A stretch of DNA of 64,000 nucleotides, taken from contig NC_092020.1 in NCBI RefSeq assembly GCF_042242105.1, positions 6,107,501-6,171,500 of the forward strand. Reading direction: 5' to 3'. The notes beneath the pieces were generated by a model. The model searched no databases. It saw only the letters and a list, made by a program, of their open reading frames with translations, and was not told the DNA's origin. Origin of the DNA: Pempheris klunzingeri. Taxonomy: Eukaryota; Chordata; Actinopteri; Acropomatiformes; Pempheridae. The translations under genes and the position numbers were made by a program. Positions 1 to 14,462 of this stretch are shown here, piece by piece (the first letter of the stretch is position 1; every line of letters starts with the position of its first letter).

Positions 1-82
1 GATATCAAGGCGCTACATGTTGGCTGCACGCTGGACGTTTAAAAAGTCACGCTGCAAACACTTGTCCTGTCTCTATTGTCAG

Positions 83-2470
<2,388 letters not shown>

Positions 2471-2648
2471 ATCATCATGTAAAGAAAGAGTGCTGTCATG
2501 CCTTCAACACAACAGATGAGGAGGGAAAATGTGTTATATTTTGATATTTTCATGACAAAAATCATTCAAATCAAATCAATGATCAGCTGAAATGTTAACA
2601 CAAGAAAAACATTTTGTATGTATTCTGTAAGAGAACTATGTAAAGTTA

Positions 2649-2654
2649 AATAAA
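2649..2654 (+). terminator. cfap100 polyadenylation signal
   Basis: An AATAAA hexamer lies about 180 bases after the cfap100 stop codon, in an A/T-rich 3' UTR. It is the first consensus hexamer after the stop. ap1ar begins only about 300 bases further on, so the two genes are tightly spaced on the same strand. Confidence 0.7.
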
Positions 2655-3077
2655 GCTCTGAATAACTGAGTCCAGTAAATAATAGTTGAGTATTAGCACT
2701 CAGAAACATTAGGATTATTAAGGTCACGTGGTTATTCCTTTATCAAACACATGTTCCTGCTACAGCTCTGTTGATATCTCTGTCGCTGTCTGTGCAGGTG
2801 TCATTTCTTCCACTGAATATGCTGACATGTGCCTCCATCCGTGCGGTGCATGAAGTAAATGATCCCAAAACGCTCTCTTGTGACAGTAACATGACAAGAA
2901 AGCGACAGTAGGTGGTGCTGTTGAGCCTCAGTGGGTGCTGTCAGAGGAAGGAGGATGAGGAAGTGGTCGGAGCAGGACTGGACTTGGAGATGTAGCTAGC
3001 TACCTCCCCCAGAGCGGAGCAGCTGTCAGGAGGGCGACTAGCTAGGCGGCTAGATAAAGGGACTATTTGACAATGCG

Positions 3078-3308
3078 ATGGGTAACTGCTGGGCATATTG
3101 TGTCGGGCTGTTCAGGAGAGAGGCCAGCAGGATCCACAGAGGAGGCGGGTAAGTCAAGACATGGCACTGGCTAACCAGCTGAGCTAACTAGCTTAACAGC
3201 ATCATCGGAGGCAGCGTATCCGGTTGCTGCTAATGTTAGCGAAAAGTTGGTTAGCCGATAGCTGATACCACTGTGTGTGTGTGTGTGTATGTGAGAGAGA
3301 GCGAGAGA

Positions 3309-3343
<35 letters not shown>

Positions 3344-6300
3344 TGTGTGTGTGTGTGTCTGTGTGTGTGTGAGTGAAAGAGAGAGAGAGGGGGGGGGAGA
3401 GGGAGAGCTCTGTTAGTTAGCCCGTCAGTGATGTTTAAACCCACAGATGCAGGCCGGTCAATTAGCTGCTAGTTATGCTATGACATGGTCTCTGGGGGGT
3501 CTAACCTGGACCCCACCCCTATTGTCCACAGCCCGGACATGCAGTTCAGTGAGGACTCATTAAATGACAGCACGAGCATAAAAGACAGGCTTGTCTACGG
3601 CTCGTAGACAACAGTGGAGACTCATTTTGGGCACCTGTAGTTCAGCCTGTTTTAAATCTCATTCCTGGTCCTTGAACGCGGTCTCTTCTTCTCCTGTCTG
3701 TTTGCAGCCTTATTTGCAGGCCGCGTCACCAAATCTGATGTTAATAATTGATGTTTTTTAGTCTGACTTGAGCCTTCAAGCTGCTTCACACTCATTCATG
3801 CCTTCCTCATGGTTCCACGTGACAGCAAACAGATATAGTATTAGTCTGAGACTGGCTATTTGGAAACCTTATTATTCATTTGTAAATGTCAAGTTCGCCT
3901 GCTCCAATTAACTCGTGACAGTCACCTTCCCTGGAGAAGTGCAGCCTAAGAAACCGTAGCCATTGTTGTGCCACCCCAGTGGAAAGAAGAGAAGATTATA
4001 CAGGTACATTTGCTGTAGGAAAATACTCATCTTGGGATCACGATTATGGCGTGAACATTTTAAAACTTAAAATCAAATTGAACTTAATCAGGGACATCAT
4101 GAGTAAAGGAGTTAATATGTTATTTATGCCATAAAAGCTGCCCCATCACACGTCTAAAGCAAAACAGCAGCTGTGAAGTCACTGTGAGGTCAGCACACCC
4201 CAAGGATCCAGCTACACACTACCGATGAACCCATTTCACTGCAGGTGTTATGTCATCGCATGCAGCCACCGGTGTAATCAATAACGTTCATTATGTCCAC
4301 AGTTAATTGGGTGCTGGTATTGTGCATGTTGGCATCGCCCAGTGGGACATTTGCATTGAATTGAACCACTGCTAATATTCGTGGTCACGTCTGTGTTTTT
4401 CTTGATTTCACAAGTCAGACTATCTGTCCTGAAAATGCTCTTTTGGAGCAGCCCTATAAGATTCAGTGTACATTCATACATTGTTTCATAACGTGGGTCT
4501 TCAGAGATTCAGTGCTTATTTATCACAACCTGAATTACACAAAAAAAAACACTTTGCATGTAAATTTATTATAACATAATCTAAACAATAAGAAACCCTT
4601 TAAACACATTTTTGTCCTTTTCTCCCCAAACCTCTTTAGATTCCAGACTCTGTGATGACTTTCTGTATGATGTGCATATACATGTGTTGCACAGACTGTG
4701 TTACAGTAACTGCTCAGTGACTGGTACTTACCAAACAGGATTAGTCAGAGCACTGTGTCTACAACAGATCACTGGCATTTGGCATTTGGGTTTGATTGCC
4801 TAGGTTTTAGCAATATGTGACCCTGTGTGCCAGAACCACTGATTAATCAGTAATTATTATCATTATTATTATTCACACAGGTCAAAATACTTCCGAAGCA
4901 GCACCGCAGGGGAACATTATACAATAGAGGTATGAGTCCTACATTTACTGCTGTTGTTTTCTTTTCTTTTTAATGATGAGTATTCAGTATCATGTTACAT
5001 GTCTAATCGTAACTTTTCATTTTGCAGTTTGAAAATCTGGTAGAGAGCGATGAGGTAAGTCTGAGAGCTTCCAGTACCTGAATAACATTGTTAGCGAGGG
5101 GGTCTGTCAACTCATATTGCTCTACTGCTTCAGCATTTACATTGTGAGTGAGCGTTTCATAAGACGTGTAGTCTAATTAAAAGTTGCATTATGCTCGTAG
5201 TCCCAGGATACGTTTTACTTTCAGAGTCCCATCAGACTTATTTCAGACTCTCCTCTATCAGCCTCCCTCCCAGTGATGGATAGAAAAGGATGGGTGCACC
5301 CACAGTGCAGTCAGGGAGTAACTCGATTACTGTCTGCAGGGTCCCAGACTAGTAGCACTTGAGTCAAACGGTGCAGCAGGAAAGATGCATTTCACATTGC
5401 TGTATGGTAAAATGTTGTTTGTTGCATTGCAGGCCGAGAGCCCACAGCCGTGCCCGAGGTAAGAGATCTGCTGTGGATCTAAAACGAATAATCATGAGTA
5501 CCGATGGGAAAAAAAAATGTAAAAGAACAGTTTACATCCTGGTATGTTTTGTTCTGTCATCAGGCCCATCAGTGATGATGAGATCAAGCACCTCAAAGAC
5601 CACCGCTACACTGCGATCTCAGACAAGCAGATCCTCATTGACCAGAAGCTGCAAGTGGAGGTGAGACACTGATATCTGCCGTTATGACATGAACAGCCCC
5701 GTTATTTCATTTTATTGTTTGAGATCTGTTTTGGATTATTTTTGATTTGCTGCATTGTTTTTTCTGTTTTGTAATTTTCTGTTCTGTGTTTTGTGTTTGT
5801 TTCATTTCGTTATTTCTGCTTCAGTTAGAGGCACAAGAGGAGAAGTTAAGGCTAGAAGAGGAGGCTAGAAATGCCGCCCAGCGTGAGGCCGCCAGGCTGG
5901 CACGTGAACGCAAAATGAAGGAGGTGAGGCGGCACTGAGCGCTCCCTTCTGCCAGTTTGACTTACTACTTGGCTAAAACAACTTCTCCTCTGACCTGCTG
6001 GCCGTGTGCAGAGGCTCGCCAGCATTTTGAGTCCTCAGCCTTCTGCGTTTTAAAGGGACATTTTCTCTGTTCAGTGTGTTTGTCCTCATTAACCTGTCCT
6101 AGTTATCCAGTCAGGGACACTGTTGTCGCTTTAAGTGTCTTATTCACCTGACAAACAACTGTTAGCGTTCTTAATCATCCTTCAGACAAAATAATCAAAA
6201 AGTAGCTGCAGTGGTACTTTATTGCACAGAGGCAAAAAGATGGCACCTTTATCTCAGTTGGGCAGCTCAGGATAGAATAACAGCCAGTAAATGATGTATA

Positions 6301-8509
6301 ATATACAACATGAACTCAAGTGCCAATAGACATTAAACTGGAAATGAACCTCATTCATAAGTGCAAGCAGTGAAATGAGGAAAAAGACAAATCCCATGCT
6401 GCAAATAATACCAATTATTTTTCCCTGACTTTTACAGCCTCCACATCCTGAAGAGAGAAATGTGGATCATTGGAATATGATAGTCTCCGGTCATATCGTA
6501 GCTTTGTATTTCCACTACTGTTCTCAGGGAAAGGCCTGCCGCAGGACAATGGCTTCTCATAGTATGTGATATGATGAGGCGGGGACTGTTTTTCAAAAAC
6601 AATTAAAAAATCAGTTGGGTTTAAGGTTTCTTTGCTTTTCATGCCACATTCCTCTGCTTCTCCGCCGTTGCTTTGTTTTGTTGAAGTTACTTGCTGACAT
6701 TTCCCTGATAGCACCGAAACTGTTTTAAAATGACTGATTAACACAGTCTGTATTTTATCCATGGGAAGACATGACTTCTTACTTGGTCTGTGGGGTTTTT
6801 TTTTTTTTTTTTTGTCTGCAGCTGTCTGCCCAGAGGAAACGGGGGAAGGTAGATGGCTCCAGCAGTGAAACCCAGCAAAGAAAGTGAGTCACTTCATTCA
6901 TTAGACAGTAGGATTGTTGTGTAGCTGAGGACGAACTGCAGTCATGAGGTGTCACCGGATGTATTTAAAGAGATGTTGCATATTTTTTTAAGCTCTCAAC
7001 AAAAACATTGATTTAATGATGTGAGCACACGGTTCGCTCCGGCAGTTTGTAGCCGACAAAGCTGATATTAAAGCATTCCAAGGTATCCAGAGTCAGAATT
7101 GAATGCTGAAGTCGTTTGCACTGTGTCTGAGGGGAGCTACGAGCGAACAGAGCTGAGCGCCATATCAGCTCTCGTCTCATCCACATGTAAAGAAGGTATC
7201 ATGAAAAACCTTAGCAGGAGGTGTGATTCAGGCCGGCTGACTTTAGTGCCAGAGCTGTGAGTGTTCTGTTTCAGCTTTGTTGATTGTTATCATGTCATGT
7301 TCCAGACAAAACTCTGGGGAGGATTTTGACGCCTACCTCCAGAATATAAAAGCCCAGTCGGAGGCTTTCAGGAGCAACAGTGAGTGAACCATCTAGTCTC
7401 CATTCTATGGGCTCTAATGATATATAGGGATTCGTCAGTTCAGAGTAAACTGCTGCCTGTTTGTAGTAATTGACTCTTTGCATCCAGGACTTCCTTCTGA
7501 CACGAATGTGGTGACTCCCAACACCGAGTACAGCTGGGACTTCACCACCAAGACCCGCTCCACCAACGATGACGGGACCTCACTGGATCTGGAGTGGGAA
7601 GACGAGGAAGGTGAGGGCCAAAATGTTAGCTCAAGTTGGAAAGCTTTACTGCAAAGATGAAACAACGTTTGGTCTGTCACAGGTCGCTGATCCATTAAAG
7701 AACCTTGGAACATCCCAACGTTTAACGTTTAATAACACGGGAGACCAAGTCTGAGCTTTCTCTGCCTCCAGACCAGAGATCCGCTTTTTCTCAGCCAAGA
7801 TTGATTCTGTTTTTCAGTGACACTGCAGCAAAGAGGAGACGGAGGAGTCAGAGCAGGCTGTTTGTACACTGTGCATACATTACATCACATCCTCTTCAAA
7901 CGTCTCATAATAATATATAAATAACAAGTATGAAACAAGTCAGTATGTAAGGACTCTTAGCAGAAACACACTTCTAATTGTGGGCACATTCAGAACTGTA
8001 GTTATTGGCTAATATAGACACATAAAGTCAGTTCAGCTCTGACCTTAAACGATCCTATATATACATATTTAGAATCTAAGTTCCATAAAAGACATAAAAA
8101 TACAATTAACGACTGTATGTTAAGCTCAGAAAGTCTGAAGAACAGGCTGCTGTGAGTCTCCAGATTACTGCCGGCAGCTCTTTTTGACTTCACTGACTTC
8201 TGCTGTCAGAATAAAAGCTCGTGTCCTTGCATCACAGGAATCAATCGTGCACTTCCAGCCTGGGAGAGGTCTCGGACGGAGGAGGACATCCTGCGTGCAG
8301 CCCTGAGGCCCGGCAGCAAGCCCGTGACCAGCGGCCCGACCTCGGCCTCCGAGGACTCCAACGCACTGGAGTGGGAGAATGATTTTGTGAGTACCCTTCC
8401 AGAGGACACTGCAGACACTGAGTTTGAAGGGTTTGTCAATCCCGTCCTAGACACTCCCTCTGAGGACGCCTCGGACTGTGGCCTCAGGTTGGACAACCAG
8501 GACAGATAG
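3078..8509 (+). CDS. ap1ar: AP-1 complex-associated regulatory protein (gadkin / gamma-BAR)
   Basis: Exons 3078-3148, 4881-4929, 5028-5054, 5433-5458, 5564-5660, 5825-5923, 6822-6883, 7306-7379, 7488-7610 and 8238-8509 (stop TAG) give a 299-residue protein; human AP1AR is 302. The start MGNCWAYC places Cys4 and Cys8 next to the N-terminus, where the family is lipid-anchored. SKYFRS and TIEFENLVESDE follow, then a coiled-coil segment (EAQEEKLRLEEEARNAAQREAARLARERK) near residues 90-125. The C-terminal half carries NTEYSWDFTTKT, LDLEWEDEEG, RTEEDILRAAL and ALEWENDFVS, all close to the human protein. The family binds AP-1 gamma-adaptin and kinesin-1 on TGN/endosomal vesicles and inhibits Arp2/3. 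ATG 3078 was chosen because it gives MGNC and has a strong context (G at -3 and +4). Another ATG in a different frame lies five bases upstream at 3073. Confidence 0.96.
3271..3406. repeat. Compound (GT)n/(GA)n microsatellite
   Basis: An impure tract of alternating GT and GA dinucleotide runs, followed by a run of G, lies in ap1ar intron 1 about 120 bases after the first coding exon. The GA part is purine-only over about 20 bases. Reading frames across it are low-complexity artefacts. Confidence 0.95.
6218..6223 (-). terminator. Possible polyadenylation signal of the nested minus-strand frame
   Basis: TTTATT on the plus strand is AATAAA on the minus strand (context gtgcAATAAAgtacc). It lies about 190 bases after the stop of the minus-strand frame at 6415-6762 and is followed by a T-rich stretch like a downstream element. 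AATAAA is common in A/T-rich DNA, so this is only supportive. Confidence 0.35.
6415..6762 (-). CDS. Unrecognised minus-strand reading frame nested in an ap1ar intron
   Basis: An open frame of 115 codons from an ATG to TAA runs antisense to ap1ar between its exons at 5825-5923 and 6822-6883. It stays open upstream for about ten more codons (to about 6790). I do not recognise the protein. It is not low-complexity and reads like a real soluble domain: a Ser/Thr/Lys-rich first half, then a polar, aromatic second half with THHITYY-like composition (HHITYYEKPLSCGRPF), KLRYDRRLSYS and DPHFSLQDVE. The minus strand also has internal acceptor-like sites (a T-rich tract before the codons for SPPHH, and ctctcttcag before DVEAVK), so it could be one or two terminal exons of a gene rather than a single exon. 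No promoter, start context or upstream exon could be identified. It may equally be a chance frame. Confidence 0.3.
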   Translation of the reverse strand: MDKIQTVLISHFKTVSVLSGKCQQVTSTKQSNGGEAEECGMKSKETLNPTDFLIVFEKQSPPHHITYYEKPLSCGRPFPENSSGNTKLRYDRRLSYSNDPHFSLQDVEAVKVREK

Positions 8510-9600
8510 TGTCCAGCACCAAAGGAGACGTTCGCTGTGTCCTCGTCACGTCAAAGCTCACCAGCTTCTCGCCTCTTGAAATGGAAATGTACTTACGTGC
8601 TCTTCATATTGTCTGATATGAGATGCTGCGGGGACATATTGTGTACATGCTGCGTATCTCTACACTACAGTACGGTGTAGTGGTGTTTTTATCAAACACT
8701 CATTTTTTTCAGTGCCTTCATTTGCCAAATTCGCCGACCATTTTATGCATTGTAACTTAAACAGATCAGTTACCATCCATTACCATTTGGCACAATGTTA
8801 AGTAAGTGCTTGTGTTCACTGCACAGTGCCCAGGTGATCATACTGAGGCTCCTCAGGAACCTTTACTGTCTATCAGACAGCTGCTGTAGGAGCTCTGTGT
8901 TCTACTCACTGGTGAAAGTGGACATATTTCACTGGTTGTGGAGAGAGTGGTGGGTCATGGAGTCTAACTTGTGACGTTTTCTTGTGCTTTTTAAATTTCA
9001 GTAGGGAAATTCGTCCTCTTTGACCTATTCTAAGTATTTAGCAGCAGCAGGCAGCCACAGTGAAGTGCCTGGGGACCAACTGCAGTTCAAAGCCAAGATG
9101 ATTCCTGCATGTCTGGAAAAAAAAAAAAACACACAATCACAGAAAAAAACCCTCCAAACTACAGAAAAAGTCCTCACTCAGGCCTCAGTCTGTTTCCTTA
9201 GTTCGAGCAGTGCCCTTTGGCTTTATAAAGTTGTTGCATGACGGCAAAAAAAAAAGGTGAAACATTAGACTGAACCATGTTGATGAATTGGTATAATAGC
9301 AAGGTTTCCTCATTCGAGCCGGGAATCTTGGATTAATTGCACAACATTGAGCTGCGGTCATTGCAGTGGGATGTATTTTTTTTTTTTTTTTTTTTCTACT
9401 GGAAGGCCCAACATGACGATTCTGTGTGACTGCAATGTTACTGCAATGTTTTCCTCATATTTTAATAGATCAACAAATGTTTATTTAATTAAATTAATTT
9501 AAACCCATCCAAACTCAAAACAGCCTTCACATGTGATTAAATGGGTCCACGTCTCAGGGCTTATTATATAAGAATAATAATAAAGAAGCCCGAGCATGAA
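8510..9600 (+). other. ap1ar 3' UTR
   Basis: No coding frame follows the ap1ar stop. The stretch is A/T-rich with poly-A and poly-T runs (for example T at 9376-9395). A consensus AATAAA at 9579-9584 would give a 3' UTR of about 1.1 kb. Earlier or later cleavage sites cannot be excluded. Confidence 0.55.
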
Positions 9601-12600
9601 AGCATTGTCATTGTCCTTTTGGAGTGATATGCTCAGTAATACCATGTTTCTAAATTTAAATATGTCAATTAGTGAACATCTGACAACAAGATATATTTAA
9701 AAAAATAAATAAATAAATAAAAACATAATTAAGCTCATAGTACGTTGCATACAGTACGCAGGACATCTGTCTTTTTGACGGTCCTTTTTCATTCTTGACT
9801 TTTAAATTTTATCATTAAGATCAGTCGAAAAAACAAAAGCACAGAACAGCAACATCAGTGCCAGGAACCATGACAACCACAACATCCACATCACAAACAT
9901 CATTATTATTATAATTATTACTATACAGGTATCCATTATTAGTAAAGCATGGAGCAGCTGTTTTCATTATTCCATCAAATATATGGTCTAAACGGACCTT
10001 TTTCAAGGATCGTCTTCATTTTCAGTTCTGGTTCATTGAAAGTACGGAGCGATGTGGAGATAGTGGAGGTACTACTAATTCTGGCCTTTACAAATACATG
10101 TTATATGCCACAAATCTAAACCGCTGGGGTAAATCAAAATGAGTAAGCCATTGTGATTCAAAGGTGCAGTGTGTAGGATTTAGGGGGATCTGTTAGCAAA
10201 AATGGAAAATAACAATCATACGTTTTCGGTATCTTATAACTACCCCTTAACTAGAAATCATGTTTTTGTTAGCTTAGAATGAGCTCTTTGTGTCTACATA
10301 CAGAGCGGGTCCTCCTTCAAGGAGTCCACCATATTTCTACAGCAGCCCAGAACGGACAAATGGGGCCTTTTTACGGTTTTATGTTGAAGCTGCAGATAGA
10401 ATTGAAGGCAAAGAAGAAGAAAGGAGAGGGAAATCATTTTGTGCCGTGATAAATGAGGATCATACTTGTTATTTGGCACAAGAAAAAGCAAAAGCAGGGA
10501 GTGTGAATTCAGATTCAGATGGCCGCCTGCGGCCTCACCCAGAGATGCCACTATATTCTACACACTGGGCCTTCCAATGTCAATAACTGTAGAATATACA
10601 AGACAGGTAGAATATAAGAGGAGAAACAAAAATCACTCCATTTACCAGCCACAAAAAAAGACGGTACTGATTTCTGATTGGTTGCTGGCCCTCAGGAGAC
10701 AAATCATGTTAAGACTTCTTGTCTAATCAAATGAAAAACAAGTTCACGAATCATAATGTGGTTGTTGTTCACTGCTAATAATGAAAGCAATATATTGTGC
10801 AGATTGTTTGAATCTGGATGAAAAAAAGGAAAGGTACCACACATGCAAGCAGGCGTACACTTCTATGATTGATCTGTACGCATTATTCTACACATTATCA
10901 TGCATTACATTTCTATATGCTGATGTTTTGACCTATTACTTTCAGTCAAGTATGAGTTGAGACATTATTACACTTTAATTATTGAATCTGTCGAAATCAA
11001 ACGTAGTTTACTGACTGCGCTCCAGCGTGTGGATTTTTAATGTGGTGTTATCAGCTCTTAGACGACATTCACTGAAGTTATTCACTTGTGTGAAGAGGAA
11101 AATGTGCACTACTGTAGAGGCGTGTAGACGAGACGGGGGGTTGATTTGCGGAGATTTTACTTGTTAATATTTGAGTGTGTGATTTTGCAAATAGTTTTGA
11201 GCACATGTCAATATTCTGTTTTGCTGTGATTACATGATCTCTGATTAATCACTGTAATTTTCTGTAAAGAAAACTGTAACTTTACATTCCTTGTCACACT
11301 GAGCCTAAGAGAAGAAATAAAAAAAAAACAGAGAAATGGGCATCACATACACTCACTGTGATGACCAAGTGTACAGAGGGTATCAAGAGCACCGTCACCG
11401 TCTCCTTAATCAGTCTTGTTCGCTGTTGCTGGGAGTAAATATGTGTTTTCTAGACGCTATTTCACAACTGGCAGGATGTTTGAATTTTTCTACAGACTCA
11501 AGGTCGACAAACCAAAGTAACCGGTGACGTCAGAGAACCACAGGCGGCGCCGGAACCGAGTCACAGTCGTACTTGCATCTCAAAGCAAATTCAATCTAAA
11601 GATCTAAGCTCTCTGTTAAGAGCTCGGGGCGTTCTGTGAAGGCGAAATACCCCTTTAACTGGGGGGGACCGTGCAGATGTGTCACAAGACAAGAGATGGG
11701 GCTACCTCTGAGCTTTACGCTGCACTGTGTGCTTCTTTTAGATTTGTTACAGCGCAGTGTAACACTGTGGTGCAGGGGTCCCTTTTTAGGAGCTGTTGAT
11801 AAATATTGTCCACTAAAGCCTATTTACACTGTACAGCTAATCATTTTTATACAAGTTGATACTCATTCATGATGTTTGCTCATTTCTGACTCTCAAAATC
11901 AACCAGAAAACCTCTTCGGTTTATGTTGAATGTATTTATCTCCTCCACACTGCGCAGTTGAACCTTAGCTCCGGGGAAATGATGCAAAGAGCAGATGGAA
12001 GAAACTACTGAGAAGTAACAAGCCTTCTCAGCTCACAAGACACAGTGGACATGTAGCGTATAAAGAGTTGGTTGAAGAGTCTTATGAGGGTCGTCACAGC
12101 ACCCAGGTCACTGTTCATGCAGCACGGACTCATTCTAAAAGCTTTTTTGCTGTTAACAGCGACACACAACCAGCAGCGGGCAGTGTTTTCCACTCCGGGT
12201 GGACGACTGAGTAGTTCATCCACAGTGGTCCTCCATCTGACTCGGTTTTTGGAGCGTCACTTTCTCTGATTGCTTCAACATATAGAAATAGGCTGTTTAT
12301 AATCTGTAATATTTCACACAACTAAATGTCCTTTTTCCTGCTCTGTGTTTAAAATGCTACGGTGATTGGAAGTGTTACTCAGCTGCTGTTGTGCTGCCAC
12401 TCTGTGCCGGGTGTAGCTCTGCTGCGAACAGGAAGTTATGCATTCCATATTTCTGGTGTTTGTGAGTAAATAAGTAGAGGATATAACTTGTGTAGTTAAC
12501 GGGCCGTGACGGAGACCGCAGCTGAAGGAAATCGTGCTTTTTTTCGCAGGAAGCCTTTTTGTTGAAAATGTGTCCCAGTCACCCACTGACACTGAAAATG

Positions 12601-14389
12601 AGCGTCCATCAAAGCAGGCGATCTCTGGGAGAAAATACCACACTGATAACAGACAACAAAAATGACCCAAAACCTACCAAATATGTTTGAGTGTTTATTA
12701 CTTTTGCAAAATGTGTAACAACACTGACTGTAATAATGTAACAGCTTAGTAATGTGCCAACTCAAGTTGTTAGATTAATCAGTATGTTCGATACAACAGT
12801 CAAAGAAGCAGTAAGTGAGGCCCGTTAATGCAACAGTGTGATGTAGTTTAGTACTGTACCATTTAATGGCAGCAAGATGTTTGGCAGTTGGTTGACAGTT
12901 ACAGTTTCTTTGCATTACACAAAAATATTTCCACTGTAATCACTCATCTGTCCCTCTGTGGTGGTGACTAGAAAAAGGGGTTTACCACAGAACTAGACCA
13001 GACTGTGCACACGTGTGACATGACACGTAAGGTGGTGGGTTTTAACAGGAACATGAACTCTGTTGAGGTAGATTTATTTTTATTTTTATTTCTTTGCACC
13101 TTTAGAGACTGAAGAGCTTTACAAGATGACGTGTGCTTGATTTGCAGCCTGGACTTCTCTGTAAATAAAAAGTTGTCTTTGCATATTTGTGTTGTCGTGG
13201 CGTATTTTTCTATTACAACAGAAGAGCTGGCGACTTGATTTGTGCGCATAAATGAGTAAAATATTTGAATACTTAAGAGCTGTGAGTATACATGAGTGCA
13301 TTTTGTTACCAGAATGGGCTCACGGTCACGTCACTGTTGTGAATATTTAATTAGATCAGTGTAAACTGTGAGCTGCATTGCGGCAACACTGTGGCACCGG
13401 GGATGTCACAACCTCTTCTGTCATGTTATAAAAATAGCATCTAATCAATTTTTCTACTGGTAATATTTGAGCATCTCATACTTTCAGGGGATACTTTAAT
13501 GGGGATTGGTTGTGGGAAGAGTTTCTGAGGATGTAATGTTTCTTGAAGCGTGAGGCCACTTTGGGGTTTTTCTTTCTTGATTTCAATGAGTCAAGTTTCA
13601 AAATAAAATGATCCCCGAGTCATCTGGCGATGTCTTTTACTGGAATAATTGATATCATAGGTATGACACACTAGTGCTGACCTCGGCCTGTGTCATCCAC
13701 GCTCACCCACTAAAGTTCACAGATGCTCAGAGTTTATAATTATGAACAGATGCATAAACCGAAGCACCGGCTCTTTCCATTAAAATTCAGCCAGACACAG
13801 AAAACAGTAAAACTACCTCAGTTTGTGCAGACGCCTTTATATCGGCAGCATAGAGTGCATCCACCTATAAACAATAATATATCTTTATAAGGACAATTTT
13901 ACTGGGCTGGACTCCTACACAGGTTTTGAGAGCATGGGAATAAAACTGTGAATTCCAGGTCTTGAAAAAGTTTTTAAATTTCATAAATATACAGATTGTA
14001 GACCCAGATTGTTCACTGTCACTTAAGAGTTGATTTTATTGGCGATCAATCAATAAATGGGGGTCTGTTTTAGCCACATTACCGCTAGATCAGGAGAATA
14101 AAGTTTTATTAACTGTACATTTGTATGCTGGAAACGTCCTGTAGCAGCCCCAAGCTGTGTGCAAGGGTGCCCGCTAGTGGCTGAACATGGACACTGCGCT
14201 TCATTCGGACTGGGAAGCATGAGTGAAGAATCCGCACTCCCCGCGTTATCCTGCCTGAGAGTGGCGGCTCGTCTGCGGAAATGGGAGTGAAATAGCGATA
14301 TTCAGTGTGTTTAATTAAGGTAAAGGGGATTAAAGAGCGCCGGGACTGCTGAAGGCTCGACCAGCGGACTACAAAAGACAACAATACAC
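9600..14389. other. Intergenic region between ap1ar and smad5
   Basis: I see no supportable gene here. Reading frames of up to 118 codons occur on both strands (for example 12314-12670 minus), but none has recognisable domains, splice structure or good start context. The only recognised element is the transposon at 10161-10573. The rest is unremarkable A/T-rich sequence; the last few hundred bases become more GC-rich toward the smad5 first exon. Confidence 0.6.
10161..10573. mobile_element. Nonautonomous DNA transposon (MITE-like), about 410 bp
   Basis: The left end reads AAGGTGCAGTGTGTAGGATT. The right end, reverse-complemented, reads AAGGCCCAGTGTGTAGAATA: imperfect terminal inverted repeats of about 20 bases. 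The interior has the phrases ggtcctccttcaaggagtccaccatatttctacag (read in parts) and agcccagaacggaca, which I know from a very common repeat family in percomorph fish. No transposase frame is present. Clear target-site duplications were not seen, so the superfamily is left open (hAT-like is my guess). The frames inside it are not genes. Confidence 0.75.
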
Positions 14390-14462
14390 ATCAGACCGCA
14401 GCGCTCCAGACTGAGTGGAGCCAGCAACTTGCGAGACGTCCCAGAGCCGCAGCACGACCACC
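14390..14462 (+). other. smad5: Probable smad5 non-coding first exon and core promoter
   Basis: A GC-rich stretch (14140-14460) ends in a good donor, CCACC|gtaagaat, after position 14462. The next convincing acceptor is ttttgcag before 17879, joining it to the exon that carries the smad5 start. The 5' end is a guess because no cap site can be seen. A second GC-rich block at 14770-15180 could hold an alternative first exon. Confidence 0.45.

Noticed and set aside
12314-12670. 118-codon minus-strand frame in the ap1ar-smad5 intergenic region
   Set aside because: Begins without a clear ATG context, has no recognisable domain, is Cys/Ser/Thr-rich in a chance-like way, and has no splice or poly(A) context.
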